Below are positions 45,796 to 56,782 of a stretch of 60,000 nucleotides of DNA, piece after piece. Positions within the stretch are counted from its first letter, which is position 1. The number at the start of each line of letters is the position of its first letter. Below the pieces are notes generated by a model. That model had not been told where the DNA came from. It saw only the letters and a program-made list of their open reading frames with translations, and made no database searches. This DNA is from Nymphaea colorata (lineage: Eukaryota; Streptophyta; Magnoliopsida; Nymphaeales; Nymphaeaceae), in NCBI RefSeq assembly GCF_008831285.2, contig NC_045139.1, positions 3,234,704-3,294,703 on the forward strand, read 5' to 3'. Both the position numbers and the translations under genes were made by a program.

Positions 45796-46922
45796 GGGCC
45801 CGTTTGATGGGCGGGTGAAAATCCATGGGGAGGGGTAAATCTGTACGGGCGGGTGAAATTTCACCCGCCCGATTAAGAACCCATCAAACGGGGTGAATTT
45901 TCACCCGTTTAACCCAAAAAGGAGCGGGTGAAATTTCACCCGCTGAGTTCATGTTTCGGGCGTTGTTTCACAATGCTGGACTTCCCTCCGTCCTCCCTCC
46001 TGCCTTCTCACCGTCTTACCAGAGTAAAACAAGCTCGCCTCTCTGCTGCGCCGACGCCTCTCCGTTCCGTCGTCGCCTCTTTGCTCCTCCGCCGGTACGC
46101 TTTGTCCCTTTCTCTCTCTAATGCCTTCACTTTCTCCCTTTCTCTCTTGCCCTAAGTTCTTATGTAGCTTCTCACCGGCAGGGAAGAGAGACGCAGAGAC
46201 AGACAACATCCTCCACTGCCATAGTTGCCGCTCCTTCACCTCCATTACTGTCCTGTGAGTTGCTCAATATCTCTCTCGCTTGTCCTCCTTCTAGAATTGG
46301 GCGTTTCATTTGGTACCTTGTCTCTGCGTCCCTCTTTGCCGGCTTAATGTTTTTTCTGCATAAAGATGAAATCTTGATGACAAAAAGTTGATGTGGACAT
46401 GTACTTTTGTGGGTTCAACTTTCTTATTGTTATAAATTTTATTTCGACAACTACATTGCACTGTTGGATGTCATGGTGTTAACTGTGTTTTTTTTTTTTA
46501 AACATGAATGTGTTGTCGGTATCCTGTGCATCTTGTTGTTTTCTGAATGGTAAGGAATACACCCTCAACATTTTGTTCTTGTTCTTTTCTCGATGGTAGG
46601 GAATACATCCTAAATATTTTGTTGTTTTGGAAGATCATCTTCCAATTTCTTCCCAAGTCACAATTGGAGAGGAGAAGACACAAAAAAAAAAACAATATTT
46701 ACCATGTTAAATTCTTCCTGTACATCAAACAGGGTTAAATTTATCATGTTAAATTCTTCACGTGCATCAAACAGGGTTAAATTTACCACGGTAAATTCTT
46801 CCCGCCCATCAAATAGGGCCTCAGATTGGAAGAGGGAGAAATTTCATCCTGTAAATTTTTCTAGAAAAATTTATCATGGTAAATTTACCGCGTTAAATTT
46901 CACCCGCCCATCATATTGGCCC
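45796..46922. mobile_element. PIF/Harbinger-like element carrying foreign sequence
   Basis: 1127 bp flanked by TTA (45793-45795 and 46923-46925), the usual PIF/Harbinger target. The left end is GGGCCCGTTTGATGGGCGGG; the right end read inward is GGGCCAATATGATGGGCGGG (16 of 20 identical). Just inside are perfect palindromes at 45846-45871 (26 bp) and 45923-45944 (22 bp), both centred on GGGTGAAATTTCACCC. The right part has three units of about 43-50 bp (ttaaattcttcc..., catcaaacagggttaaattt). The middle (45960-46480) is unlike a transposon: a pyrimidine-rich, CG-containing leader with possible donor tcctgtgagttg (about 46252), resembling a plant gene 5' UTR. There is no transposase. Confidence 0.7.
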
Positions 46923-46925
46923 TTA

Positions 46926-47405
46926 AGGCAAATGAACCTTACAGGACTCGGTTCTGGCCGGCAGAATCAGCACCCATGTTTGAATCATTAATTTCATTTA
47001 GATCTAACTATTAACCAATGTTGGTGGTAATTAAAAGAATAGTTGCTTATTAGAAATAAATTAGTCTAACACATTTTATTGATTAGTCGTCTTCATTTTT
47101 GTAGTTTTGTTCATAAGTTATGGTCATCTGAAAGTATTTACCTCATAGCTACTAGTCATTTTATAATATAAAAATTTGCCACTTAAGCAAGATAAGTTGC
47201 CAAGTCAACTCTTGATCCAATAGTTAATTGATCTGGGTTCGATTCACCAGTTTGCCAATTATACTGGCAAGTTGGAGTTGGCCAATTTCAGGAGACTATC
47301 CAAGAAAATATGCGTGGTGTAAGTAAGTGACTCTTGAGGACTTTAACTTGATGGTTCAAGCGACTAATAGGGGCTTTGAATTTAATGTTTGTAACTCTAC
47401 AGTTG
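46926..47405. other. Intergenic DNA
   Basis: No gene or repeat recognised. Confidence 0.5.
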
Positions 47406-47413
47406 CTTAAAAG

Positions 47414-47781
47414 TAAGGGTGAACAATCACTAGCTCGACTTGTTAAAGCTCGGCTCATGAACGAGTTCGAGTCAAGTCATTTGCTTAACAAGTCGAGCTC
47501 AAGTTTATGAGTCGACTCGTTCAAATAATCGAGTTGAGTTTGAAATCAACACACAACGGTCGAGCTGAGCTCGAGCCTTAATCAAGTCAATATATTCAAA
47601 CGAGTTTACGAGTTTCCCAAGCCTTAATCTAGTCGAGCTTGAGCTCAACACGTAACGATGAATTTCAATTCTATTCAAACGAGTTTGTCGAGCCTTAATC
47701 GAACCGAGCCTAGTCAAGCTCAACGTTTCATTAGTCCAGCTGAGCTCGAGCTGACTGAACTCAGGCTCGTGTCTACCCCTA
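47414..47781. mobile_element. hAT-like element of GAGCTCGA-rich family
   Basis: 368 bp. The left end is TAAGGGTGAACA; the right end read inward is TAGGGGTAGACA (9 of 12 identical). Flanks are CTTAAAAG (47406-47413) and CTTAAATG (47782-47789), 7 of 8 matching. The interior consists of tcgagctc/gagctcga repeats in both directions. Fragments of the same family lie at 39290-39575, 50208-50340 and 54355-54410. Confidence 0.65.
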
Positions 47782-47789
47782 CTTAAATG

Positions 47790-48790
47790 GGTATCGCGTA
47801 GCTAATCAGGCTAGTGAGGCTAGTGAGTTAGTGAAAGTTCAGTCATCAGTTCAATTATAGTTACTGTTATTTTGATGAATTGTATGGTGGCAGACGCTAC
47901 TTTTGGGTTGAAAGTTGAAAGGAGTAACTATAAGTTCACCAATGTTCTATTGTAGTTCTAACTTGATCGGCACAGAAAATTAATGTAATATCATCTCTAT
48001 CCTTTCCAACATGCAGTTCTCAAGAAGATGTAGTCTTTGTGTATGTGTGCGGTTAAGGCATTCAAAGTTATAAGATTAGAAAAAAGCAAAAAAAGTCTAC
48101 CGTGTAGACCAGATGTTATAAAATGAATTGATTTAAAGATTTAGTTTAGATTTGGCGGCTTATTACTTGATTTTAGTGGATTTTCTTTTTTCATTCCCAT
48201 AAATTTGCAAATTTTAAAGTAAATCTGTAGAGTTGGATTAACTAGAAATTACAATTTTTAGGTGACTGGAAAACCCAAAATACATGTTCCAAATTGACAT
48301 AATTGAATATTTATTCCTATGAAATCTTATAGAATCGTACATTTCTTGACAAGATTCTTTTTGTATCATGAACATTTGAACAAACTAAAGATGTAGAAAA
48401 AAAGCTGTCCCAATGTTTCTAATATGTCCATGGGACGCCCCACCAAATAAAGGTCGTTCAAGATAAAGATAAAAATATTAATTTCACAACTTTCACATGA
48501 TTTTCATGTAGAGAAACTGCAAGAAAATTGGTAAATCTCATTTAAATCGATAAGCCTTTTTATTGAGTTTTAGTTCGCATGAATGACAGTGGAACCAATA
48601 AGAAGGGGTGGAGTTAGAAAAATTCGGTTCATAGACTTTATGTATGAAATTTTAAGAGGCATTAATACATAAATAAGAAAAATTGTACAAAAACATCAAT
48701 ATAAAATAAGAAGCTTGTTTGGTCTGTGTGGGCAATTGCCCACCCAAAGCCCACGCTTACCTCCACCCCTGCCAACAAGTGCTTCTTTAA
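47790..48790. other. Intergenic DNA
   Basis: No gene is seen. At about 48718-48775 is a short segment (gtgtgggcaattgcccacccaaagccc, then cacccctgcc) resembling part of the small-gene upstream block (cggaccctggggc, gtgtgggcaattgcc at 33855), probably one more copy of a dispersed element. Confidence 0.4.
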
Positions 48791-48794
48791 TAGA

Positions 48795-49770
48795 GGTGAG
48801 TGTCGGGTCGAATACCCGACCTGGCTCAGTGACAACATTTTGGGTCGGCCCAGATTCGGTCCAACAATATAATATATAAAAAATATTTTAACTATATTTT
48901 AACATATTTTACATTAAAAATATAAGTTTGCACGTTCAATTTATATATTTTAAATATTTTTTTAGTTTATTTTAACCAGGTTGAACTGGGCCACGCGGTC
49001 AGGCCTAAGGCTGGGCATCGGGCCGGGCCGGGTCGGCCCGGCCCGATAAAAATGTAAAAATAAAGCCCAATAACCTAAACGGGCTGGGCCGGGCCCAAGT
49101 CATATCGGGCCTCGGGCTTCGGTCAAGGCCCGAGGCCCGGCCCGGCCCGATTAATAATGGGCCGGGCGGGCTGAGATGGGCTTCGGCCTGGCCCGTTATT
49201 GAAAAAACTCAGACACAACGAATGCAGGAGGCAACACAATTTACAGCTTCAGATGATGAAACACCATGGAGTATCAAGTTCTTTGATAGGCACATTGATA
49301 GTTTACAGACTGAAGACCTTTACGGCAGCCGGCACACGGTCACCGGAGAAGGCAGCCGATGGCGACGGCGACGACCGGAGGAGCAGCCGATGGGCGAAGA
49401 GGAGGCAATGCCGCAAATGCAATCTCTCGAGTCTCGACCGGCGACGGTGACGACAGAAGGTCGAAAAGTAAACCCTAACTCTCTAAGCTCAAGTTCATTT
49501 TTATTTAACCCTAGGTCCCTAACGAGTAACGAAGTTCATTTAAAAAAAAAAAAACAACGGGCTTCGCGGGCCGCCGCCGATCAAAGCGGCTGGCCCGCGC
49601 CCGGCCCGTTAGTTACCGGGCCAGGCCGAGCCCGGTAACTAACGGGCCGACTACTATAAAAACAAGGCCCGGGACCGAGTCGGGCCGGGTATCGGGTACC
49701 CGGCGGCGGCCCGGCCCGGTGCCCAGGCTTAGTCAGGCCTGAGTCGGCTTCAAATTGGGTCGGACGGGCC
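48795..49770. mobile_element. Older GC-rich element, split by a nested element
   Basis: gtgtcgggtcgaatacccgacctgg at the left and gggtcggacgggccgaaccc at the right belong together. Removing 49006-49731 and one copy of its 8-bp duplication joins ggccacgcggtcaggcc to tgagtcggcttc. It has an AT-rich centre-left (48870-48965). It is the host of the nested element. Confidence 0.55.
49006..49731. mobile_element. Nested hAT-type element with perfect 8-bp duplication
   Basis: 726 bp, flanked by GTCAGGCC at 48998-49005 and 49732-49739. The ends TAAGGCTGGGCATCGGGCCG and, read inward from the right, TAAGCCTGGGCACCGGGCCG differ at 2 of 20 positions. The subterminal 150 bp on both sides are rich in ggcccgg motifs. 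The middle (49200-49560) is different: it starts aactcagacacaacgaatg, includes GC-rich codon-like text (cgacggcgacgaccgg) and ends with an A13 run. An open frame of 138 codons (49222-49638) covers it but runs into the right terminal repeat, so it is not convincing as a gene. There is no transposase. Confidence 0.85.
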
Positions 49771-51050
49771 GAACCCAAATGAATTATGAAACTAGATTCT
49801 AGCTGAGTCGGTTTTGGATTGACTGGATCGATTGAATCGGCCCAAGACCTGATTCTGAATTGTTTAATTCATTCAGCGCCTCTTTAACTATTACCCAACG
49901 TAATCAAGAAACAAAATATAGACGTTCATTAGCTAGAAATAAATTAATCAGAAGCATTAGAAACCCATGAATGTATATGTTGAAATGGATATGATAAGAC
50001 TTTGATTTGTGGGCAAAGTTATACAAAATTTGTAGATAAATTTATGAATTAATTAAGGACATTTTTTAAGAATTTCAGAGCATAATTAAGTGATTAGATT
50101 GGAACCATGGATTTTGAAGCGATTTGGTTAGATATCATCTTTAAAACCGATGAAGGCTGGACTCTCTTTTCCTCCTCTCAAGGCAAGGAGGAGTCAGATA
50201 CAAACATATGAGTAGGGCTGCCAGCTCAAAAAACTCAAACTCGAGCTTCGCTCGAACTCGACTTGTGCTCCTTATAGCAAGCTCGAGCTCGACTCGACTA
50301 CTCAAAATTAAGCTCGAACTCAACTCATTTAAGCATTAACTCATACAGGCATTAACTCGTTCGATTGGTATAAGCGTTAACTCTTGTAACTCATTTAATT
50401 CGTATAACTTGTGAAATTGGTTTTGGTAATATTATATAGAGTACCAATTTGCGAGTTATTTTTCACTACCTGTAGTTTTTTTTACGAGCTTTTGACATGA
50501 AAATAAAGGAGAATTTGGGCCTTAGATTTGCAGATAACTGCGTCAAAATATAGGATAATGAATGCTTGATGAAGAAGGCTGACCAATTGGATTTGGATCC
50601 ATTCTTTCTTGTTCAATGACAGAAGAAGTGATGAGGCATCGATACACTTCGTTTGCATGTGTTGGATGGTTCAATTCTCATGTATATCATTTTTCACACA
50701 AGCCAAGCCAAGGCTTAGTATACTTGTCGGCATTTGCCACGGCCTCTCATTAATTATTAAAGCTTCGTGGAGTCTTGTTTCTCTTCAAGGATTTAGCATA
50801 CTAAGTCAAGATGTACATTGATGCGCCCAATAATTTCTCTCCTGCAATAACCAAGCTGGTTGATCTTTCCATAAATTAAGGGAAGTTTTACAATTGGAAT
50901 ATGTGTGAAGAAAGCAGTTTGTTTAGATATAAGCACTAGAAAAAAAAATGTGATGACTCGCAATGGTGGAGCCATGGTTTTTTTGTTTCTTTTTTCTGAG
51001 AGGTACTCAAGTCACCAACTCAAGTCTAATGTTAACACTTCATGTAATTT
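49771..51050. other. Intergenic DNA with a GAGCTCGA-rich fragment
   Basis: The fragment at 50208-50340 (agtagggctgccagctc, then ctcgagctcgactcg) is one end of the 47414 element family. The rest shows no recognisable gene. Confidence 0.4.
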
Positions 51051-51057
51051 TGTCTAG

Positions 51058-52199
51058 AACTGAATTCGATTCGAATCCGTATCCGAATCCGATCCGATAT
51101 TCATGTATATCTGAATCCGAATCTGATCGGATGTCATTTATTAAATCCCAATCTGATCCGATTTTTTAATCGGATATTAAATTTTTATCTATATCCTTTT
51201 TTTCGGATCGGATCGGTCGGATATCCGATTCAAATCGAATATATTGACATCCCTAATTAAGGCCGCCTCGACAGTAACTTTCAAACATCGCCATTGTGTA
51301 TATGCCGTTCGAACTGGCTGTGATCCAAGCATCGACAAGTTCAACTTAAATTTCATGAAGCCTAACTGACTGCCACAAGGAAAAAGGGAAAAAATGACTA
51401 AACTTTACCTAGCAAAGTATATAGTAGGGGCTCCTAGCAAAAGGCAGCTGACTTTTAATGGAAGAACAAAGACATGCCCAATTCAGGAGGAATATTCTAG
51501 TTTCTCTTATTATGTTTTCCTTTAATTTCTTTTTTTTTTTTTCTTAAGTATAAATTTCATTTAACTGCTTTGTAGTACGCTGCTAGATGAAAAATATTCA
51601 AACGTGAGGAACCCTTTTATTTGCTCTAAATGGGCAAGCATGTTAGTCTTAATAATTAATAATGTTCAAGGCTTCGAGCATATTAATACACAACATTTGC
51701 TTTTATAGTTTCTCAATTGGGGGTTGCTTCAATCTTTTTCCAGACGCTTTGATCCAGCGGCCTCAAACAGATCAACGTGCTCCAACCTCCAACGAGTGGG
51801 CAAGTGTCCTCGATACATCTTTAACTATATCCACTTTTTCAGATATTCATATATTCGGATTCGAATTCGGATTCAGATTCGAATAAAACAATATCATATC
51901 TGAATCTGAAATCTGATTTTACAATCCAAATCTGATCCAAATCCATTTTTTATATTTTTATCTGAATCCGAATCCAAATTTTGAACCAGATTTTGCCATT
52001 TTTCAAGTATTAGATAGAGGATATTTGTCTAAAAATGAATCTAATCCAAATTCGATCCGATATTCATGTATATCCGAATCCGAATCCGATCGGATGTCAT
52101 TTATTAAATCCGAATCCGATCCGATTTCTTAATCAGATATTAAATTTTTATCCATATCTGATTTTTTCGGATCAGATCAGTCGAATATCTGATTCAAAT
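51058..52199. repeat. Two direct copies of a CGGAT/ATCCG-rich element with spacer
   Basis: 51058-51255 and 52030-52199 share gatccgatattcatgtatat, gatcggatgtcatttattaaa and ttaatcggatattaaatttttatc in the same order. Copy 1 ends ttgacatcccta, the hAT-like end seen at 42149. Between them (51825-51975) is more of the same in degenerate form. Bases 51256-51820 show no gene. Confidence 0.6.
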
Positions 52200-52489
52200 A
52201 GCAAAGTCTGTCACATCTCAAAAACTTTCATTTTTCATTCATCGCCTTCATCATTTCTCCATGAAGTTGATACAAATATACGAGGGAGAGTGAGGGAGAG
52301 ATTCACTGAAATGACGGTAATCCGGCTGTTGCAGCGACCGGAATCCCCGCAGAGCAATTAAAATCTGCCACCATACCGATGGAAGGGACACTGTTTCGTT
52401 TGCATTTTACATCAAAGTAATTTACTGAAAACCATGGTAGCACTTCAGTTAGATGACTCCTCAGGCTTTTCAGTATTAAGTAAGTATTT

Positions 52490-52786
52490 TTGAAAAGGCA
52501 GTTTATTAAGTTAGTGTTACAATCAATTTCCAACTATTCAAAAATTTTGGGAAATGAAGGGGGTAATTTATTTACAAAGAAAACTAGTTTTGGTATTCCT
52601 GGTGACAAATGGGAATCTCATTCAATTTCTCCGATGAGAGCTGTAGCCATCTTAGTTAATGATTCATCAAATAAAAACTGTAGAAAACTAATAAGGGTGC
52701 TTGAAGTTTCTACTGGAGTTTTAGATATACCTGTCATAGATCAATTTGAGCCGATTATTATTGAGAAGAAGGCTGTTGGTTTGTGA
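52490..52786 (+). CDS. Unidentified coding relic
   Basis: A 98-codon frame with balanced amino-acid composition (not an AT-run artefact) and secondary-structure-like alternation, including KLIRVLEVSTGVLDIPVI. I do not recognise the family. Coding-like text may continue in other frames: at about 52890-52950 a stretch reads RSVRGTIKKGAYRDLRIL, and after the inserted LTR at about 53280-53340 another reads VHPRKTM with ASYVSVKATLLPY in a shifted frame. If these belong together, the whole (about 52.49-53.35 kb) is a frame-broken gene or element relic interrupted by an LTR. Confidence 0.25.
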   Translation: MKRQFIKLVLQSISNYSKILGNEGGNLFTKKTSFGIPGDKWESHSISPMRAVAILVNDSSNKNCRKLIRVLEVSTGVLDIPVIDQFEPIIIEKKAVGL

Positions 52787-52950
52787 CTGCTTCAAATGTT
52801 TGCTTGAAAGGCACTAATTCATATCACTCAACAAAAAATGTCTAACTTCGCTCCTGTTTATAGATGATTTAGTTCTCTTCAATTGTACTGATGGTAGATC
52901 AGTGAGAGGTACTATAAAAAAGGGTGCTTATAGAGATTTAAGGATCTTAG

Positions 52951-53205
52951 TGTTAGGAACAACACACACAACTCTCCTCTCGCACTCTCAAGAGGGGAAT
53001 AAAAGCAACAAAGAAGAAAACAAAGATTTACGTGGTTCGGAGCAATAATCTCCTACGTTCACGATCGCACAGATCTTTCACTATTCACTCTCAGATGAAC
53101 ACAGTCACTCTCAGAGAGAAGACCAAAAAAAGAAACTGCGGCCCCCCTCACAACTTAAGGATTAGGGCAAACCCGTATTTGTACAAAATGACATAAATAT
53201 CATTG
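52951..53205. mobile_element. Damaged LTR copy (partner of 35129)
   Basis: TGTTAGGAACAA, tctcctctcgcactctcaagaggg, gatttacgtggttcggagcaataatctcctac and ggattagggcaaacccg match the solo LTR at 35129-35400. The 3' end (CACCAACA) is missing. A host segment of about 55 bp (gagaggtactataaaaa...ggatcttag) is present both before (52901-52950) and after (53241-53286) the LTR. Confidence 0.75.
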
Positions 53206-53286
53206 GATCCGCGGTATTGCAGATGAGTGTCCAGTATCAATGAGAGGTACTATAAAAAGGTGCTTACAGAGATTTGGGGATCTTAG

Positions 53287-54718
53287 TTCATCCACGTAAA
53301 ACCATGTCGGCATAGCTTCTTATGTGAGTGTGAAAGCTACTTTGTTACCATATTGTTGATATAGAAACGGGCCTTGAAGATCATTTTTTAGATCTAAACT
53401 TGGTTAATTTGTCAAAACTGAAACGTAATTTGCTCCTTCAGTGACCACCAAACTTGGTATAGGTCAAATTTACACAATCAATAAAATCTGATTGAAAGAG
53501 TTGATAGGTTTTTAAAAGATTTTAAATAAATTAAGCCTTTAGCACATCACGAATTCTTTTGCGCTACACGTAAATGGAGATGTCTATTTTCCCTATGGTT
53601 GATCATGCGGCCGGCAACAACAATGTGGGCAGTGTGCGTCATAGCTGTTTAACAGTTCAATATTTGATAAGGTAAACAAGTTTTCGTTTTTTGTTCTCAT
53701 TCTTTCGTGAACTAGTGGCTCTTATTTTTCTTTTCATTTTTATTTTGATCTCCCTTCGAAAATCACTATAAAGAAGTTAAACGATATTAAAAGTTCATCA
53801 TGAAACTGTGGCATGTTCCCTTCACTGATATGGATGTATGAATGGTATTTCAAGCAACCTAACTAGATATAACATAGCTGGTTAGCCTGAGTGGCACATG
53901 CTGCTGAGGGATCTTCTGTTCGATTTTCATGGACGTCATTTTCTTGGACTGTAGACGAAAGCTTACGTAATTCTTAAGTTGAAAGGTATATCATAAAACC
54001 AGCTAAGTCTCCAAAATTTGAAAATTCACCGATGACTTGGTCCTACCGAGTTGAGAACTTACTTTTATCCAATACACAAAAAACTCAGCCAAGTTTCATT
54101 TGACTCGCCTATGATATATGGTGATAGATAAGTATTCTAACGGTCCGGTTGTTTGTTATTCCATGAGTACATATGAATTAGTCATGACCTTACTTAAAGT
54201 TAACTCGAGTCATTTTTAGATTATATAACTAATCTGATAAACTTTGCTTTTAAATTAATGACAAGTTAAATATAATTTTTTCTTCCCATAATAATAGCTA
54301 ATTATTGGGCCGGAGTCTCTGAATTTGTCCACTAAATCATAAAAAATCACTAACGTACGAGCCGAGCCGAGCCGAGCCGAGTAGAGTCGAGTTGAGTTGA
54401 GTCTAGAGTCACTGACTTTTAAACCATATTTATTGGAAGATTCTGTAGATCGTATGCATTCGCCAAGAATTCTACACGTTAAAATGAGTGCACAAATATG
54501 CCAAAACATGTCGACTCAGCTGATTTGTTTGAATAAGTGACGGGAGGCAAGAAGACAAACTAAAACCAAGAATTTTCTTCATCTTCTTGCGTTACATATG
54601 GCCCCACGAAAAGATTTACATGTTCAAAACATTGCAGCCCATCATTCGAAATTTGAACACTAGATGGATAATGCAAAGGAGCATGCCTTTTTCTATGCAG
54701 CTGCATATATAGCAGCAG
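53287..54718. other. Intergenic DNA
   Basis: No gene is seen. At 54359-54380 is a short GAGCC pentamer tandem (about four to five units) inside a GAGCTC-family fragment. Confidence 0.45.
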
Positions 54719-54845
54719 GCAGGCGGAGCTAGGAGGCCCCTAGGGCGCCGGCCCCACCTCATTTTTTTTATAAAAATTTTGAAAAATGATATTTTGTTAA
54801 GATTTAGAAACTTTAATTTGACGCCATCATGAAAAAATTCTAGCT
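54719..54845. mobile_element. MITE relic of the 35927 family, reversed
   Basis: caggcggagctaggaggcccctag at the left, then aaaaatgatattttgttaagatttagaaactttaatttgacgcc, which is the reverse-oriented interior of the family. The right end is eroded. Confidence 0.5.
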
Positions 54846-55913
54846 TTAAGGAGGTCCATGGCGATAGAAACAATGGCTGGAGAATATATCTTACGCAGAT
54901 GCCAGAACTGGAATTCGCGACAAGAAGCTTTTTATGAAGGTCTAGAGCTCATGTTTTGGGACTTACATGTTTCCAACAAAGGCTTAGAGTATGGAGGGTA
55001 GGGCTTTTTCTGTCTCAGAGTTTAGTGAAAACTTATGAAAGTGGTTATATATACCACCCAGTGTAGAAAAAATTATATATTGGGAGATGTAATAATCAAA
55101 ATACCCTTGGTCCGGAAAAAAGAGTCATTTGTATGGACAAAAACATATAATAAAAAAAAATTGAAAGACTAAAAAAAACATTTCTTCTTGAAAAATAACC
55201 ATAATAAACCAACACCCTTTTTTTTTTTCCAGGCGCATATTGGCACACAACCGCTCTCAAAAACTTATGAGAGTTGCTCCATTCATAAGCTAAAACACCA
55301 AAAACTTTAGTGGGAAAGGTACTAACCTTGGGTTTTATGTCATTGAGGGTACAATTGAGTCAAATTACATCTTTATTGTATAAGAAAAAAAGAAATGCAC
55401 ATATGGTTCCAATAAATTGGTTATAGTATTATACTTTTAAAAGACTTTAAATAACTTACAATATAAGAAATGATGTCCATGCCCAAGTTAAAATAAAATG
55501 ACATGAGAATATGGGGGCATATTCTAAAGAGGCTGAACACCCTTTTCTTTTTCGTCATATGTTGTATATTTATAATTTGTAGTTTATAAGAATAACATTC
55601 ATGGGAATCGAATTGATGACCGAACTTTTATTGACTGATGATTGAACGGACTGACCAATTCGACCAGTTGTACTGCTAAAAATGGAGCAACATGGTTTTG
55701 CTAAATGTTATGGACTAAGCCAGGTCAGTTAAGACGAATCTGCCTACACCACTATCTTTATTAAGTTTTACTTAAATTATTGAAAAGTAAATTTTTATTA
55801 TTTTATTAGAAAAGGCCTATTGAACGAACAATTTTACTTATTCGGTCACTTATTCTGGCTGGACGGACGTTGGCAGACGGTTCAAAGTTCTCTCTATCTT
55901 CAGTGACTCTTTC
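54846..55913. other. AT-rich intergenic DNA
   Basis: No gene or clear repeat recognised. Confidence 0.5.
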
Positions 55914-56283
55914 AAGAAGCCGGGAAGCACAAAGATTGAGAAGAACAGGGCACCTGCTTGGGAATTGTAATTTCTATTGAATTCTGCCCTTGATTCTAAT
56001 GAATCTGATTTTCTATTTACTGACTCCAGTCACTCGGGTCCAACCAGACCTGCAATTTCACTGCCCAATTTAAAATGTAGCACTTACCCATTTTAAGAAG
56101 CCACTAAGCACAGATATTGAGAAGAACAGGGCACCTGCTTCATGTTTGGGAATTGGAATTTCTATTGAATTCTGCCTTTGATTCTAATGAATATGATTTT
56201 CTATTTATTGACTCCACTCCCTCGGGTCCAACCAGACCTGCAATTTCACTGCCCATTTTAAAATGTAGTACTTACCCATTTTG
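55914..56283. repeat. Tandem duplication of about 181-188 bp
   Basis: Units start at 55914 and 56095 (aagaagcc..aagcac). Both contain ttgagaagaacagggcacctgctt, attctaatgaat.tgattttctattta and cgggtccaaccagacctgc, and end acttacccatttt. The second has a 7-bp extra (catgttt). Non-coding; it lies downstream of small membrane protein copy 4. Confidence 0.9.
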
Positions 56284-56782
56284 AAATGCACTGTACTGCA
56301 GCGCCAAAAAATGCAGAAAACAGAGCTTCCCTATGTTTCAATTGAAAATACAGAACCTTTCCATCCTTTAGAGAGTTCTCTTAGATTTATATCATACAAA
56401 GAGGAGATCATTTTGCTGTTTTTATGCAAGAAATAGAATTTTTAGGTCTATATCTTCTGTCAGGATGATGAAGACGGGTGTCCTCTGATTGTTCAAAGAA
56501 AGATCTAAAGTTTCAAGTTAATGAAGTCGGTAGTCAGAAAACTCGGATGAGAAAAACCACTTTTGTTGTTGTGAACGATGAAGGGAGCTACTTACCAAAC
56601 ACAAATTTTCTTTCTGTAAAAAAGTCATATCCATAAACACGGAGAAGAAACGATCGAAGATGCCCTGAGAAAGCTTTCTATCTCATGGCAAAAACAATAA
56701 TTCAAATTTAAGAAATCACAATTGAATTTGTGCAGAATATTGCTCAATCGTAGTTCGATTGATTGCTGGATCAAAAGGAGAT

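Noticed and set aside
45949-46245. 98-codon Arg/Glu-rich - strand frame inside the PIF/Harbinger-like element
   Set aside because: Reverse reading of a pyrimidine-rich leader; the composition explains the charged residues.
49581-49778. Pro/Gly/Arg-rich protein on the - strand
   Set aside because: It is a translation of the GC-rich terminal repeat of the nested element and reads across its end.
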